From Zopfochytrium polystomum (Eukaryota > Chytridiomycota > Chytridiomycetes > Chytridiales > Chytridiaceae), in the NCBI GenBank assembly GCA_025765615.1, contig JAIVFJ010000122.1, positions 124,001 to 188,000 on the forward strand: a stretch of DNA of 64,000 nt. The letters are read 5' to 3'. Within the stretch, counting starts at the first letter, position 1, and each line of letters begins with the position of its first letter. Below the pieces are notes generated by a model, which worked only from the letters and a program-made list of their open reading frames with translations, made no database searches and was not told the DNA's origin. Positions 35,637 to 46,989 of this stretch are shown one piece after another. The translations under genes were made by a program, and so were the position numbers.

Positions 35637-37577
35637 ATGGCCGCGGCCTACGCCGCAAACAACCTAAACTTGGGTGGCCTCGGAATGATGCTGGGCGGCG
35701 GCATTGGTGGAATGGCGCTGCCGGCGCTGCAGCTTTTCGCGTCGGCCTTCCCACAAAGTGCGGACACCGATTGGCCTCCTCTCCCATTGCCGCCGCTTCC
35801 TCTACCGCTGGCCCCACCGCCGACCTCTTGCGAGGGCTCTTTTATGTGCAATGCCTCCTCCTCTTCGCCCTTCGATCGTCCGAATGGCCAACATCAACAG
35901 CCGCTCCACCACCCTCTTTCCTACGTCAAGCCTCATGATCGGCCCATTGGTGGCGATATTTTTGGCGCAGGTGTCGGCCTCATGCTCGCTGCTACTGTCC
36001 TCGCCAACTTGCGGCATCACATCCTCTCTGTGTTTCACATTTTGACTCGCCCCACTGCTGAAGTTGTTCTCAGCAACGACGACGACGCGTTTGGCTACGT
36101 CGCGCAGTACGTGGCCCAAAACTCGGACAAGGTCTTTGCTCACCGGACTCTCACCGAAATCATTGTGGAGAACGGCCTGGCGTCGTTGGCCCTTTTGCTG
36201 GACCTGCTGACTGGACGATTATTCTTGCGATGGCTGCTACGAGGACATTTCTCCGGATCCTCTATCCAGACACCTTCGACTCGACGTCACAAGGCACGGT
36301 CGCTGGTTGTTAAGACTACCTATTCCGACGAAGAGGAGGATGAATCATCGAAGAATCACGGCAGGCCCAACATTGTGCTTGTGCCGAATGATGGAAGCTA
36401 CGTAATCCTTCACCAGAAGATTCTGCTCTACCTTCACGTGTCCACTGAAAAGGAAAAGAAGGTCCAACGAACTTCGCGAAGAAACGTTTTGGCATTGTCC
36501 AGCACGCGCACCAACTTTACTTTCCAAGTCTATGGCAAAGATGAATCAGTGATCCAGAATTTCGTGCAGACTGCCATCGACGCGTTCTACGAGCGCCAAG
36601 GTGCTCTAACTCACGTCTTCTCTCTCACCGATCGCTGGTCCTGTGAATGGGGTAGAATTTGCAGCCGACCGCCACGACCGTTGGATTCGATCGTCTTGGC
36701 TCCCGGTTTGATGGACGACATGTTGAACGACATCCAGACATTCTTGACTTCTGAGACGTGGTACCAACAGCGTGGAATCCCTTACCGTCGGGGGTACCTT
36801 CTTTATGGTCCACCTGGCACCGGAAAGACCTCGTGCATCTTTGCCCTCGCTGGCCACTTCAAGCAGAGCCTCTGCATTGTCAGTTTATCTTCACCAGAGC
36901 TCAGCGATGGCGACCTTTCGCGGCTCCTTACCAGCGCTCCGAAAAACAGCTTCCTTGTGCTGGAGGATGTCGACGTTGGCATCGGCAGGCGCAAGGAAGT
37001 TTTGAAATCCGAAGAGACCAACGCGGACTCTTCGGACGACGAGAATGACGCTGTAAAAAATATGGGGCCGAATCCCTCGATTACTCTCAGCGGCTTGCTC
37101 AACGCTCTTGACGGCCTTGCCGCGCAAGAGGGCCGCATCGTCTTTCTGACGACGAACAGCCTTTCTTCGCTGCCTCCGGCCCTGCGCCGTCCCGGAAGGT
37201 GCGACCGGCGGCTGCACTTTGGTCTTGCAGAGCGAGAAACGGCCGCCCAGCTTTTCGAGCGAATCTTTACGGTGGAGCTCGGCGCAGCGCGGGCGGCGGA
37301 GATTGGCGCGGATGTTGCCGACAAGATCGAGGCGGCCATCGAGCAGGGTCGTATCGCGCGCCCCGGCGCCGCAGACCTGCAGGGATTCTACTTGCGGTTG
37401 AGGGGTGCGCCGGAGAGGGCTGCCGCCTCTGTTGAAGGGTTCGTTGCCGAGGTGGAGGAGTTTGCTCGGTTGGAAGAGGAGGACCGACAGCGCCGCCTGC
37501 GAAAGGACAAGAAGAAGAAGAAGAAGAAGAGCAAGAAGGAGGAGGAGGAGGAACCTGATGCCGGTGCCAGTGAGTGA
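35637..37577 (+). CDS. BCS1-like AAA ATPase, mitochondrial inner membrane
   Basis: Bcs1 proteins translocate the folded Rieske protein across the inner membrane during assembly of complex III. A single exon of 646 codons. The N-terminus is Gly/Pro-rich, followed by a likely membrane segment near residue 110 (GAGVGLMLAATVLA). Then comes the BCS1-specific region, the Pro-Tyr-Arg-Arg-Gly lead-in, and Walker A GPPGTGKT at about residue 391. Walker B is LVLEDVDV, sensor 1 is FLTTN, and RRPGRCDRRL supplies the arginine-finger region. An acidic insertion follows Walker B. The C-terminus ends in a Lys-run and Glu-run, unusual for the family. The protein is longer than yeast Bcs1 (about 450 residues). 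Because ATG 35637 is the first in frame, I chose it. Whether it is the true Bcs1 or a paralogue cannot be told. Confidence 0.85.
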   Translation: MAAAYAANNLNLGGLGMMLGGGIGGMALPALQLFASAFPQSADTDWPPLPLPPLPLPLAPPPTSCEGSFMCNASSSSPFDRPNGQHQQPLHHPLSYVKPHDRPIGGDIFGAGVGLMLAATVLANLRHHILSVFHILTRPTAEVVLSNDDDAFGYVAQYVAQNSDKVFAHRTLTEIIVENGLASLALLLDLLTGRLFLRWLLRGHFSGSSIQTPSTRRHKARSLVVKTTYSDEEEDESSKNHGRPNIVLVPNDGSYVILHQKILLYLHVSTEKEKKVQRTSRRNVLALSSTRTNFTFQVYGKDESVIQNFVQTAIDAFYERQGALTHVFSLTDRWSCEWGRICSRPPRPLDSIVLAPGLMDDMLNDIQTFLTSETWYQQRGIPYRRGYLLYGPPGTGKTSCIFALAGHFKQSLCIVSLSSPELSDGDLSRLLTSAPKNSFLVLEDVDVGIGRRKEVLKSEETNADSSDDENDAVKNMGPNPSITLSGLLNALDGLAAQEGRIVFLTTNSLSSLPPALRRPGRCDRRLHFGLAERETAAQLFERIFTVELGAARAAEIGADVADKIEAAIEQGRIARPGAADLQGFYLRLRGAPERAAASVEGFVAEVEEFARLEEEDRQRRLRKDKKKKKKKSKKEEEEEPDAGASE

Positions 37578-37661
37578 GTGCACCTCGACACGATGTGCTT
37601 ATACCTTATTGTTCCCCGATTTGAATACAACGAAATTTTCTTTGCCCCTTCTACTTTTCCA

Positions 37662-39245
37662 ATGACGTCGTCCTCCCCATCATCGTCTTCGACCTCGCCG
37701 TCCTCCGCCGCTCCTCTGGTCGCGACGGTGGGAATGTTCATCATCGACACGTTCCGCTACGAGCGAGACGACGGCGGGGTGCACGTTGTCGACGAAGGAG
37801 TCGCTCCAGTCCCGCCCCAGATCGGAGGAGGCGGCACCTACTTTGCCGTCGGCGCCCGGGTCTGGCTGCAGCCGCACGCCGTCAAGATGATTGTCGACTG
37901 CGGGGACGACTTGCCGGCGCCGATGCGGGCCAAGATGGAGTCGTTTGCGGTCGCCCGTGACGGCACACGCCCCGCGGAGTCGTCGATATTCTCATCCTCT
38001 GTAGCCCCAGCCGTCGCGTCGACGTTCCCCCACGCCCTCTGGAAATGGCGAAAGAGGCCCGACCGCACAACCACCGCCGTGAACATCTACCGCGGCGAAT
38101 ACCGCGGGCAAGTTTCCCACCCCACTTCCGGCCCCAGCGTTCTCTACAACGCTCTTGCGGTTTGATTCGTCCTGACTTTGTGGTTGTTGTTTTTGGTTCC
38201 GTTCCCTCCTTCCGCTTTCCCCACAGTTTCGCATACCTCACCCCCAAACTGCGACTCGACCCCGTCGACCTGCTGGACAGCGACGATGCGCAGCGGCAAC
38301 TGCCCGCCTACATTCATGCCATCTGCTCGCCGCCCCGCATCCACGCCATGCTCAGCCAGATCTCTGCGATCGCGCGCGAGGCCGGGGAGACGGCGGCTCA
38401 TCCGCCGCCGCCGCCGCCGACGCCGCGCGTCGTCTGGGAGCCCATCCCGGACTCTGCCGCGCCCGAGGCGCTGCACGAGGCGCTGCTGGCGCTCTGCGGC
38501 GGCGGCGGGGCCCCGCTGCACGCGGCGGTCGTCAGTCCGAACCACGTCGAGGCGGCGCGGTTTCTGCACGGGTGGGACGAGGCGGAGGTCGAGCGGCGGA
38601 TGGCGGCGGCGGCGGTCGATGCGGCGGGCGATGCGGCGGGCCAGGCGGCTCGGGGTCGTGCTTTGGGAGGTGCGAGGGGTTGGGTGATGGACGCGCTCGT
38701 GACGGAGTGGGTGGCGCGGTGGCGACTGGTGGCAGAAGGCGTGGGTGGCGACGCCGGCTCGGCGGGCACGGTCGTGGTTGTTAGGGCGGGTGGACTTGGA
38801 AGCGGGCTTGCGTTCGTAGAGGGGCTGAATGCGGAAGCAAAGCTTGCGTGGGTGGACGCGTATCACGACGCTGGAATGCAGGACCGGGTTGTCGATGTGA
38901 CGGGTAAGGAGAAACATGGCGAACCGAAAAGCGTTCCTTTTTTGCTCACTTGCTGTCGCGAAAGGCGCCGGCAACGCTTATCTCGGTGGCTTCACGGCGG
39001 CTCTCGCGGCATCCGTCGGTCGGTCTGGACCGTTTACTCTCGACCGGCTGGTGAAGGCAATGGAGTGCGGGTCGGTTTCAGCGAGTTTCACGGTTGAGCA
39101 GCGTGGCCTTCCAAACCTGCGCGTGCTGGGTGGTCGCGAGCTCTGGAACGAAGAGGAGGGAAACGTGCGTCTGGACCGCCTTCGATCACGGAGAAGATGG
39201 GTCAGCAATCAAGACGAGGGAGACTCGCGCGAACCAGAATTGTAA
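37662..39245 (+). CDS. MAK32-like PfkB-family protein
   Basis: A member of the fungal MAK32 group within the PfkB sugar-kinase superfamily. The substrate is not known to me. Three exons: 37662-38107, 38227-38903 and 38965-39245, giving 467 residues. The N-terminus has MFIIDTFRY, then the glycine-rich IGGGGTYFAVGARVWL strand typical of the family, TTTAVNIYRGEYRG, FAYLTPKLRLDP, VVWEPIPDS and SPNHVEAARFL. The C-terminal PfkB signature is GAGNAYLGGF. The catalytic base Asp of PfkB kinases (GAGD) is replaced by Asn here. The first intron uses a GC donor (GG|GCAAGT), required for correct phase. The gene starts 84 bp after the BCS1-like stop and ends 92 bp from the convergent F-box gene. Confidence 0.88.
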
Positions 39246-39337
39246 AAAGAAAAAAAAAAAACAGCAAGGGGTATCATGATAAACGTTTATTCTAGTAATA
39301 GATATCGATTGCGGTGCTTGAAGGCGGAAACGTGGCG

Positions 39338-41919
39338 CTACGACAAAAGAATCTCCGTGCCGTCACCCACCCTGAGAACTTTCAGCTGCTCCCAACCCCG
39401 CGAAGCGAAAAGCCCAAACATGAACTCATCCCGCGACCCCTTTCTTTGCCCCTGTCCCGGCTGCCCCCGACCCCCGCCATTGCCTGCGCCGGCCCCAAAC
39501 CTAGACGCTGCATACTGCCCACCCAGCTCAAGCCTCTTCACGCTCCGAACGACGCGCTCCTCCAGTTTTGCCAGCAGGTGCAAAAACTGCCGCACGCGAA
39601 TTTCATCGTTCCTGATGCCGTACAGCAGGCTCAGTCGCTCGAGGACAGACGGTTCCGGCAGGGAATTGAGGAGCACCGCCGCGTGCATCGAAATCCAGTA
39701 GAACACGAACCACGCGTCCACGCCGTCGGCCGGGGCGAACCTCGCCGAGAGAGTGAAAGCCTTCAGGGCTGCAAACTTTGAGAGCGTGCCGCGAAGACCG
39801 TTGAGCGACTGTTTAGGGTGGGAGGGCTCTGCGTTTGGCGCGTCCCCTGGAAGGCCCCGGCCGGGCGGCGAAACCGTCGGCAGGGTCGAAGGCTCCCGTG
39901 CGATCAGGCGAGAGCGAAGCCGGGCTTGCATCGATCGCATAATGAAAAGGTCCGCATCATCCTCCACCTCGACCTCCCCTGAAGACTCGGACTCTGCCTC
40001 AGGCCGCGAGGGCGGTGTGACGCCGGCCGGCGTGGCAACCCTACGGGCCATCCAATCGTATGCTCCCGACTCGAACGGGGGTATTTCGTGCTCGAGGACT
40101 TCCATCCAGCGGGGGTCGCTTGTTTTGCAGACCAGCGTTAACGATGCGAGTCGCGGAACCATCGTGGCCAATTCTTCCAGATCGATGGTTGTGCTCCCGG
40201 TGCGTTCTACGTTCACTGACAGCACCAAGTCCGTCAACGTCGTTGAGCAGGACTGGATGAGGAGGCGTAAGGACTTCCACGAGAACGCGGCGTGACTGAC
40301 GCCCCCATCTATGTGAAGGTGGGTGAGAGGCATTGGTGGGCAGAGCTTGCGGCGTCGCGAGAACGAGGCAAGGGCAGAACGGCCGCTCGACTTTGGTTTC
40401 TTTGGTGGGATTGACTGTGGCTCTTTCAAGTCTATGATCCCAGAAATCATGCGTATCTCCGAATCGTTTATGATACTTAGAAGATGTGTGTGCACGGGGC
40501 CTTCCGCGGCTACGTGCAATTTGGAGAGATTCCGCAGCTCGGCGATTTTGGACAGAACGGGCCTGCTGGACAGCGCCTCTGGGCTATTTCACCCAAACGA
40601 GCGAAGTGTACGACGAGAACGGTCCGGTATTAGTATTGCCCAAAAGATCACGATCGAAAATACAAACAAACGCGTACTTACTTGGCCTCCAATATCAGTG
40701 AGCGAGTGGACAGCGGCAAGGACATCAACCATGCTTGTGCTGCTAATGGGGATATTCGGCGGCCAGTCGACGCTACGTCCATCAGGACATCTACTGCAAC
40801 GGGTAATTGGCCGTTGTCCAGACCAGCGGCATGGAATCTTGTGAGTACCATGTGCTTAACGTACGACTCAGGCACCCATCCGGCAGCGACAGTCTCTTCC
40901 CTCGTGGACGCAGCAAGGGCTGCGGAATGAGAGTCAAACAGCGGCAACAGTAAATGCCATGCCGCAGTTCTCCAAAACGGGTGAATCAACGCAATCGAGC
41001 GGAACGATTTCGATACGGCACCGAGGGCGATCAACGTTGGGACCGAACCATAATTGGAGGTGCGGGAGACTGCAATAGTCGGGTGAAAGCCAGTTCCAAC
41101 CGCGGGCCTCGATCGGCGGGAATAAGGCGGACGGGATGGATTGGCGACGCTAGCGCCTCGAGACTCGCTCGAATCGGGTGTGGAAGAGGAGGGAGGCGGG
41201 TGGTGGAAAATGGAAAGCTCTACAAAATTGGCGGCGAAAGCGTTACCGCTGGTATCGGCTAAGGGTGTGTCTCCAGGCTTGGCTGATCGCGCTTCCAAAT
41301 GCACAGTGCGGTCTGGCGATTCTGGCGTCGGCCGAAACAGCTTGATCGAGTCGAGGGCTGGGCTGTCGTTGGGGCGGGCGACAAACGACTGTGCGGTTGC
41401 AGGTCCTCCTGCGCGGCCGTAGGTCCAGCAATGGTCGGCCGCTCGAAAGTCGGGCTGCAGAAGCAGAAGCACGCGGAGCCAGAGCTCCAGCGGAAGCGCG
41501 TCTAAAAGGGCGTTCTTACTGCTGTTCAGCAATTCCAACCGAATAATATTATCCTTGACTTGGTGGTGTCCGTCAACCTTCACAGTGCCCGACGCCTGAG
41601 GAGTTTTCGCCGCATAGAACTCGAGATTGGAGGATAGAGCAGGTTCTACCTGCACTGTTGCACCGGCGTTGTTGCAAGCGTCCTCGTCATCTTCGCTGGC
41701 GTTGCCGTTCCGCGAGTCATGGCGGAGAGGAGAGTAGTTGTGGTGCTGCGGCTGAAGAAGCTGAGAGCGTTGCTGCGGATCTCTCTCCAATTGCCGCTGG
41801 AAAAGCAGCAGCTGCTGCAGCCGGGCGCCTGCTGATGCCGACGACGGCGATGAAGAGGACGGCAGAAAATAGTCGCGAGAGGTCGGCGAGGACGATGACG
41901 ACGGCGAGGTTCGGCGCAT
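39338..41919 (-). CDS. F-box protein with LRR-like C-terminal part
   Basis: F-box proteins recruit targets to SCF ubiquitin ligases. Two exons, 41919-40682 and 40583-39338, joined in phase (phase 2), encode 827 residues. The N-terminal 140 residues are Ser- and Gln-rich. An F-box follows with LPLELWLRVLLLL and, after a long insertion, VSKSFRSIALIHPFWRTAAWHLL. The rest contains leucine-rich segments (LTHLHIDGG, LTDLVLSV, LASLTLVCK) like degenerate LRRs. The last part has KRLELGGQYAASRFGAG and ends near a WEQLKVLRVGDG motif. The 3' end faces the MAK32-like gene. The 5' end shares a 381-bp region with the gene at 42301. Target specificity is unknown. Confidence 0.75.
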
Positions 41920-41989
41920 TTGAAAGAAACTGGTCGAGGGCCAGCGACAGACAAAATCGGGCTGGACAGGGAGACAGACCGTTTGATTG

Positions 41990-42210
41990 GAAATTGTATG
42001 TGGCCACAGCCTCCTTCTCAGTGCTCTCTGTCCTCTGTCTCTCTCTCAGTCTCTCTCCCTCTCTCTCTGTCGCTCTCTCTCACTCACTCACTCACTCTCC
42101 CTCTCCATCTATCTCTGCGAAAGGGCCCCCCAAAAAAAACACATACCCTGTCCCTGTCTCTGTCTCTGTCTCTGTCTCTGCTCCCTGCCCCTCCTGCGCC
42201 GGCATCGCTT
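41990..42210. promoter_or_regulatory. Shared divergent promoter region with CT-rich tracts
   Basis: The 381 bp between the F-box ATG (41919, minus) and the membrane-protein ATG (42301, plus) contain long CTCT and CTGTCT pyrimidine tracts. It must hold both promoters. No specific binding site can be named. Confidence 0.45.
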
Positions 42211-42300
42211 CGTTGCTGGCCGCACAGTTGTCGCTAATCTAGCAGGATCGACTTGCAGATTGCACCGCCGCCGCCGTCGCCGCAAACCCTCAGCGCAGCC

Positions 42301-43741
42301 ATGTCCACTTCCTGCTTTCCCATCACCTCAGCCTCTACGGCCTGTCCCTCTTACGCAGGATCGTACCTGGCCAGGGCGGTAGACTCCCTTAATGGCACGG
42401 GAATAACGTCGGTCCCGGTCTTCGACGTCTTCATCAACAAGACTGTCAACGGCTATCCTGGAACGCTCTTCACAAAACTCGGATGCAAATCGCCGTGGAA
42501 GCCCTCTCTGGTTCGGTACTCTTTCGCATTTCTCTGCGAATACTACCTCAATCAACCGGCTTTCATTGGCGGCGATCCTGGATCCGCTTCGGATTGCAAT
42601 ACCCAGCTAAATGGAAGACTGACGTCTATCGCCTCCTCTACCTGCCAGGCGTTTCTGTCCTCGATCAACACTATTTTGAAGGACACTACAGTGTGCCCTG
42701 CCGCAACGGGTGATGTTGCCGCATCGCGCGATGCCTTTGTCAGTGAGGTTTCCAACCTTTGCCAAAGTAGCATCGCTGTTGGCGATCTGAATGGAGGAAA
42801 CACAGCCATCAACATATCGTCGGATCCGCTGGAGAGTGGCCTCTGTGGTAGGTTTTTTGGTTTTCGCTCTGCATCGATCACTCAATCCTGGGCCCTGTTA
42901 ACGCTTCGATCTTGCAGGATATGGGGCTTACCCCATCGGAAATGATACGGCGGGCCTTGTTTCTGCAGTTGACTACTGCACTTTCGTTGACCCGAAAGAC
43001 GGCCCTTGCTGCTATCTTGATCCCGCGATTACCACATCACTGAACACCCAGCATATCGTCGACATTACTCAATTCCAAGGGGAAAAAGTGCCTGTATACA
43101 GCACGAGCTGCACTGTTGTTGTGAACCGCTTTTTCACACCTGCCTGCTCTAATGTCATGGGCGTTGCTGTTGGCCTTATTCTCATTATCGCCTCCGGCAT
43201 CATCGTGGGATACGGCGTTCGCAAACAGGACCCAGAGGCGATGAAGCAAACGGCCAGCGGAAAGTTCAAGGAAGACACCAAGTGGCTGTCCTCTTGGTGG
43301 CGAAACTCTCCCCTGTCGAACCCGGCCTTTGCAACGATGCGAAAGAAGCGCGGCGCGACCCTCGCCCGCGGCGGCACCGCGGTGGCCGGAGGCTCTCCGC
43401 CGGCGTCTGCGCTCGACGACGTCCAGAGGCCGCCCGGCGCCGCCGTCGGCTCGGTCACCGCGGCGCTCGGCAAGAACGGATACCAGCGCCACGCGTCCCC
43501 GGCGCCGTCGGCGTCCAACTACACGAATGCAGGCCAGTACGAAAGCGGAGGCAGCGATTACGGAAACTCGGCCGCGCACCAGCAGCACTACCAGCAGCAG
43601 CAGCAACAGCAGCAGCAGTACTACAGGGGAGGTGACTACCTGGACCCGGGCCATGCTTCTTCTTCGGGTCAGAACCGGTGGTCGGATAACGACGGCCGGT
43701 ATGGCGGTGCCGACCCGTACAGGGACGACAGGCGCCGATGA
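42301..43741 (+). CDS. Cys-rich single-pass membrane protein
   Basis: Two exons (42301-42847 and 42918-43741) give 456 residues. The ectodomain has about 15 Cys in a spacing seen in secreted/plasma-membrane proteins of early-diverging fungi (CPSYAGSYL..., FLCEYY, CTFVDPKDGPCCYLD). One transmembrane helix follows (GVAVGLILIIASGIIVGYGV), with a basic, Gly/Ser/Gln-rich cytoplasmic tail containing a poly-Gln run. No signal peptide is visible at ATG 42301. The frame is open upstream to 42253, so a short 5' exon may supply it. Function is unknown; a surface or wall-sensing role is inference from topology. Confidence 0.75.
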
Positions 43742-44567
43742 GTGCGTTGTGGGGCCGGTGAATGCTCATGGCTGGTCTCTGTTCTGTGCCTTTCCCTCGT
43801 CCAGACTGATCTGTTTTTTTCGTTGGTTTTCATCGATTTCTTTGTTCCTCTCTCCTTCTGCTCTAACTCGTTTCTGGTCCTCCACTCCTCTCTTCCAGTT
43901 CTTTTCCCTTTCTCTGTTTCCTTTTTCAGTCATACTCAGTCATTAGCCGTTCTGCTTTTCCTGCTTTTTCCACCTTTCCTCCCTTTCCTTCCTACTGACC
44001 ATCGACCCGCTCCCCTTCCATGGGTGCAGGTGGGACTTCTGCCCCCTTTCTCCCCCCATTTCCTTGATACTTGCCCCGAGGTGTTTGTTTCTTGCTGAAC
44101 GTCTGCCACCTGTTTTCGACTTGAAACGGCACAGTGCTTTGGAGAAGTCAGGTATTTCCTTTTTGAAATTGGGCTACAAGCCTGTGCCAGTATACATTTT
44201 GTAGCCAGTGTTGGAACATCGATCCTGATAGCAACAACTTGTTTTTGCCGCTGTTACAACTTGGCCTTTACACAACTTGCATTTGGCGGCGCACTGAGAA
44301 AACACATCACAACTCGCTATCGCACACTAACGCTTAGTTCGAGAGGTGCTGGCAAATCAATATTTCAGTCTCCAATGATTCCGGAAAGCAGAAACGGAGA
44401 CGGAAGGTGTCAGTCAAGGCGAGCGCCTGCTTCCGCCAATCTTTTATTCATTCTGGCCGGAGGATGGTGGGGAAGCGGGGGAGGAGTGAAACGAGCCCAT
44501 TCTACGCCACAGGAGAAGCTGAAAAGGAGTTAGAGTATTTGGAGGAGGGCTCTCAGCAGCAGCCTTA
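43742..44567. other. Intergenic region
   Basis: Pyrimidine-rich 3' flank of the membrane-protein gene (43800-44080), then unremarkable sequence. No gene is seen. Confidence 0.5.
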
Positions 44568-45465
44568 TTAAGCCACGCACGCGACAACGGCGGCAGCGAA
44601 CGCGGCAAGCACGCCCGCAACCAAAGCGCTGCTGCCGGCGGCGGCGGGGCGAGTTGCAGCCGACTTTGACGACGTGGTGGCCGACGAGGTGCCGCTCCCG
44701 GTAGTGGTGGAGGCGGCTTGGAAGAGAGAGGCGCCCGTCACAACGTCGTTGCTCGTGTGCTTGGCCGGTGCTCCGTTCGTCATTGGCCCGGTGGCCCAGA
44801 TGTAGCTAGGAACATTCGTGGGGTGGTGTTAGGTTGGTTTTTTTGTTTTTGCTTCGACCAGAAGGCGCCGGGTCGTGGAAGAAAAAGGAAATTTGACAAG
44901 GGCGAACACACTGCCAGGCGCTCCCCCCAATTCCTTCCCCCAGCGGGATTATGTCACACACACACAGCGCTTACCTGGTCGCGGTTTGAGTGAGGTTGAC
45001 TGGCGAGAACGTTGCACCAGTCACAAGAGCCGAGGTCGCGTTGAACGGGCGGATGAAGCAGGCGACAATGTTCCCGCTACGGTACGACGAGTTCTCGGTG
45101 GACAGGACGACCTCCTTATCGGTAGCGGTGGACGGGATGCGGGTGAAGGTCTGGATGCCCGAAGACGACGTCCCCGCGCCGTGCAGCAGGTTGACCGGGT
45201 TCGCAACAGAGTCGGTGTTGGGGTAGGCCAGCACAATCTCGGCGCCGATCATGCCCGGGTTGTTGGGGTCCGCCGGGAAGCCGATGGCGACCCAGTTCGA
45301 GGCGGCCAGCGGACCGCTCATGCACACGAGGGCGTTGCCGGCGTTGGGGATGGAGGCGTAGAAGTTGAAGCCGCCCGCCGTGAAGCCGGTGGCGGCCTCG
45401 ACGGGTTGGACAAGGGCCGCGACGGCGGCGGCGACGGCGGCTGCGGCAAGGGAGGCGAGGTGCAT
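44568..45465 (-). CDS. Secreted DOMON-type protein with GPI-like C-terminus
   Basis: Two exons (45465-44975 and 44805-44568) give 242 residues. The N-terminus is an Ala-rich signal peptide ending near VEA. The middle matches the DOMON fold: a NWVAIGFPADP strand, MIGAEIVLAYPN, a V-V-L-S-T-E-N segment and YIWATGPM at the end of the domain. DOMON domains bind haem or sugars. The expected Met and His ligands for haem are not clearly placed here, so the ligand is open. A Ser/Thr-rich stalk and a final hydrophobic segment (VAGVLAAFAAAVVACVA) suggest GPI anchoring. Confidence 0.75.
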
Positions 45466-46989
45466 TTCTATTGCGGTCTTGTCTTGCGTCTGTCTATTAC
45501 AAAAATAGCTGAGTTTTTTCCTTCGGGTGGGGCCATTTCCCGATTTGGTCCTGACTGACCAATTATTTCGCCTGTCTCGCTGCCTCCACCCTCCTCGACC
45601 GTTGAGGCTTGTCTCGTGCTCTGTCTCTGGGCCTGTCCTTCAAATTTGTCATTGTCTTTGTATTGATAAATTTTTTTGTCTCTCTCTCTCGCCCACAGCC
45701 GCAGCATCTGGTTGGGCTTGGAACAAAATTTTTTTTCGCGCAACCAGAAGAAAAAAGAGAAAAAAAAAAGAAAGAAAAAAAGAAAAGGAAGAGAGCGCCA
45801 CCAGCTGCCCAGAACGAGACAATTAATAAATACAATCACAGCGATCGTTGTGTTTAACTGGGCATCTGAGGATGGCCTGCTGAAGTGAAGTCTTGGTTAC
45901 GCACGCACCTTCGAGCTTTTGGCCGTTGTGTTTCGCAGTCTTTCGACGTTTGTGTTTCGTGTGTTCAGGGCTCTATGTTGTAATTTTGAGAACCCGAGAG
46001 TGCGTCTTTGTCACGCCATCCTTTGGGCGAACCGGCGGGCCCTGCGTCACCACGCTGGCCCAGTGCATCCATCCGCCCAATACATCCATCCCATCAAAAA
46101 TATAAATACCAGGAAGAATAGGGAAATGACCAGTTTGATTGGGAAAACCGGTTTTGTTCAGGTTTTGATACGGATTTGGCACTGATTTGGGTACAAACGA
46201 CAGACAGACAGGCAGAGAGACAGACAGACAGATGGAATGGCACAGACAGACAGAGCAGTCGAAAGACAGACAGACAGAGAGGCAGACAGAGCCCAGGATG
46301 GATTGTAGACGACAAACAATACACAGACAAAGAGACAGGCAGACAGACAGAAAGTGATACAGACCACCACTTGGACACAGACAGACAGACGGGAATATGG
46401 ACAGCGAGCGGAAACATGAGACAGACTCTTCAAAGGATCACGTCATCCTCTCGAGTGCTCGGAACTTGAAGCCAAACAGCCCATACTCGTCCGAAAATGC
46501 TTCCACCCACAATCTTGGTTGGTAACACTTTATGTTGAACAGTATAGGCTGTAAGAGCATCTCCACTGGTCGCGGAAAGTTTTAGGTTCGCTGAGCTACA
46601 AACTTACTTGGTTAAAGACTTTAAGACTTTAATACACCATAGATTTTCAATGACCCCGTCTAGAAGCGGAATTGATTCCGGCACCCTTACTTGACCGTTC
46701 ACGGCTATTGCAAATTTCGCATCCTGCACTCTCCTTCGCCCATGCTCTTCGACGCTTTTCACGTGGCTGACAACGCGAATGCATTCGCTTTTATTACGTT
46801 CTCTGGTGAGCAGCCCACTATATTGAAGTCGCCACAGAGGAGCAACGCATGAATACAGCCAACCTCACCAGAGTGGCACGGTTGCAGAAGGTCCAAGAAT
46901 TAACTGCAGAAAGAAGGACGGAGGGAGGAAACAAACGCAGGAAAACGAACAAACAGCCGCCATGTATGTACATTGATTGCTAGCTGGTT
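45466..46989. other. Intergenic region with GACA microsatellite
   Basis: 45700-45800 is A/G-rich. 46195-46420 is an imperfect (GACA)n array with CAGACAGACAGA units. The remainder (46440-46980) shows no gene I can support. Confidence 0.55.

Noticed and set aside
38144..38974. 276-codon Arg-rich minus-strand frame
   Set aside because: Antisense of the well-supported MAK32-like exon 2.
46195..46420. Possible CRISPR-like or satellite array
   Set aside because: Plain imperfect (GACA)n microsatellite with no unique spacers; the genome is eukaryotic.
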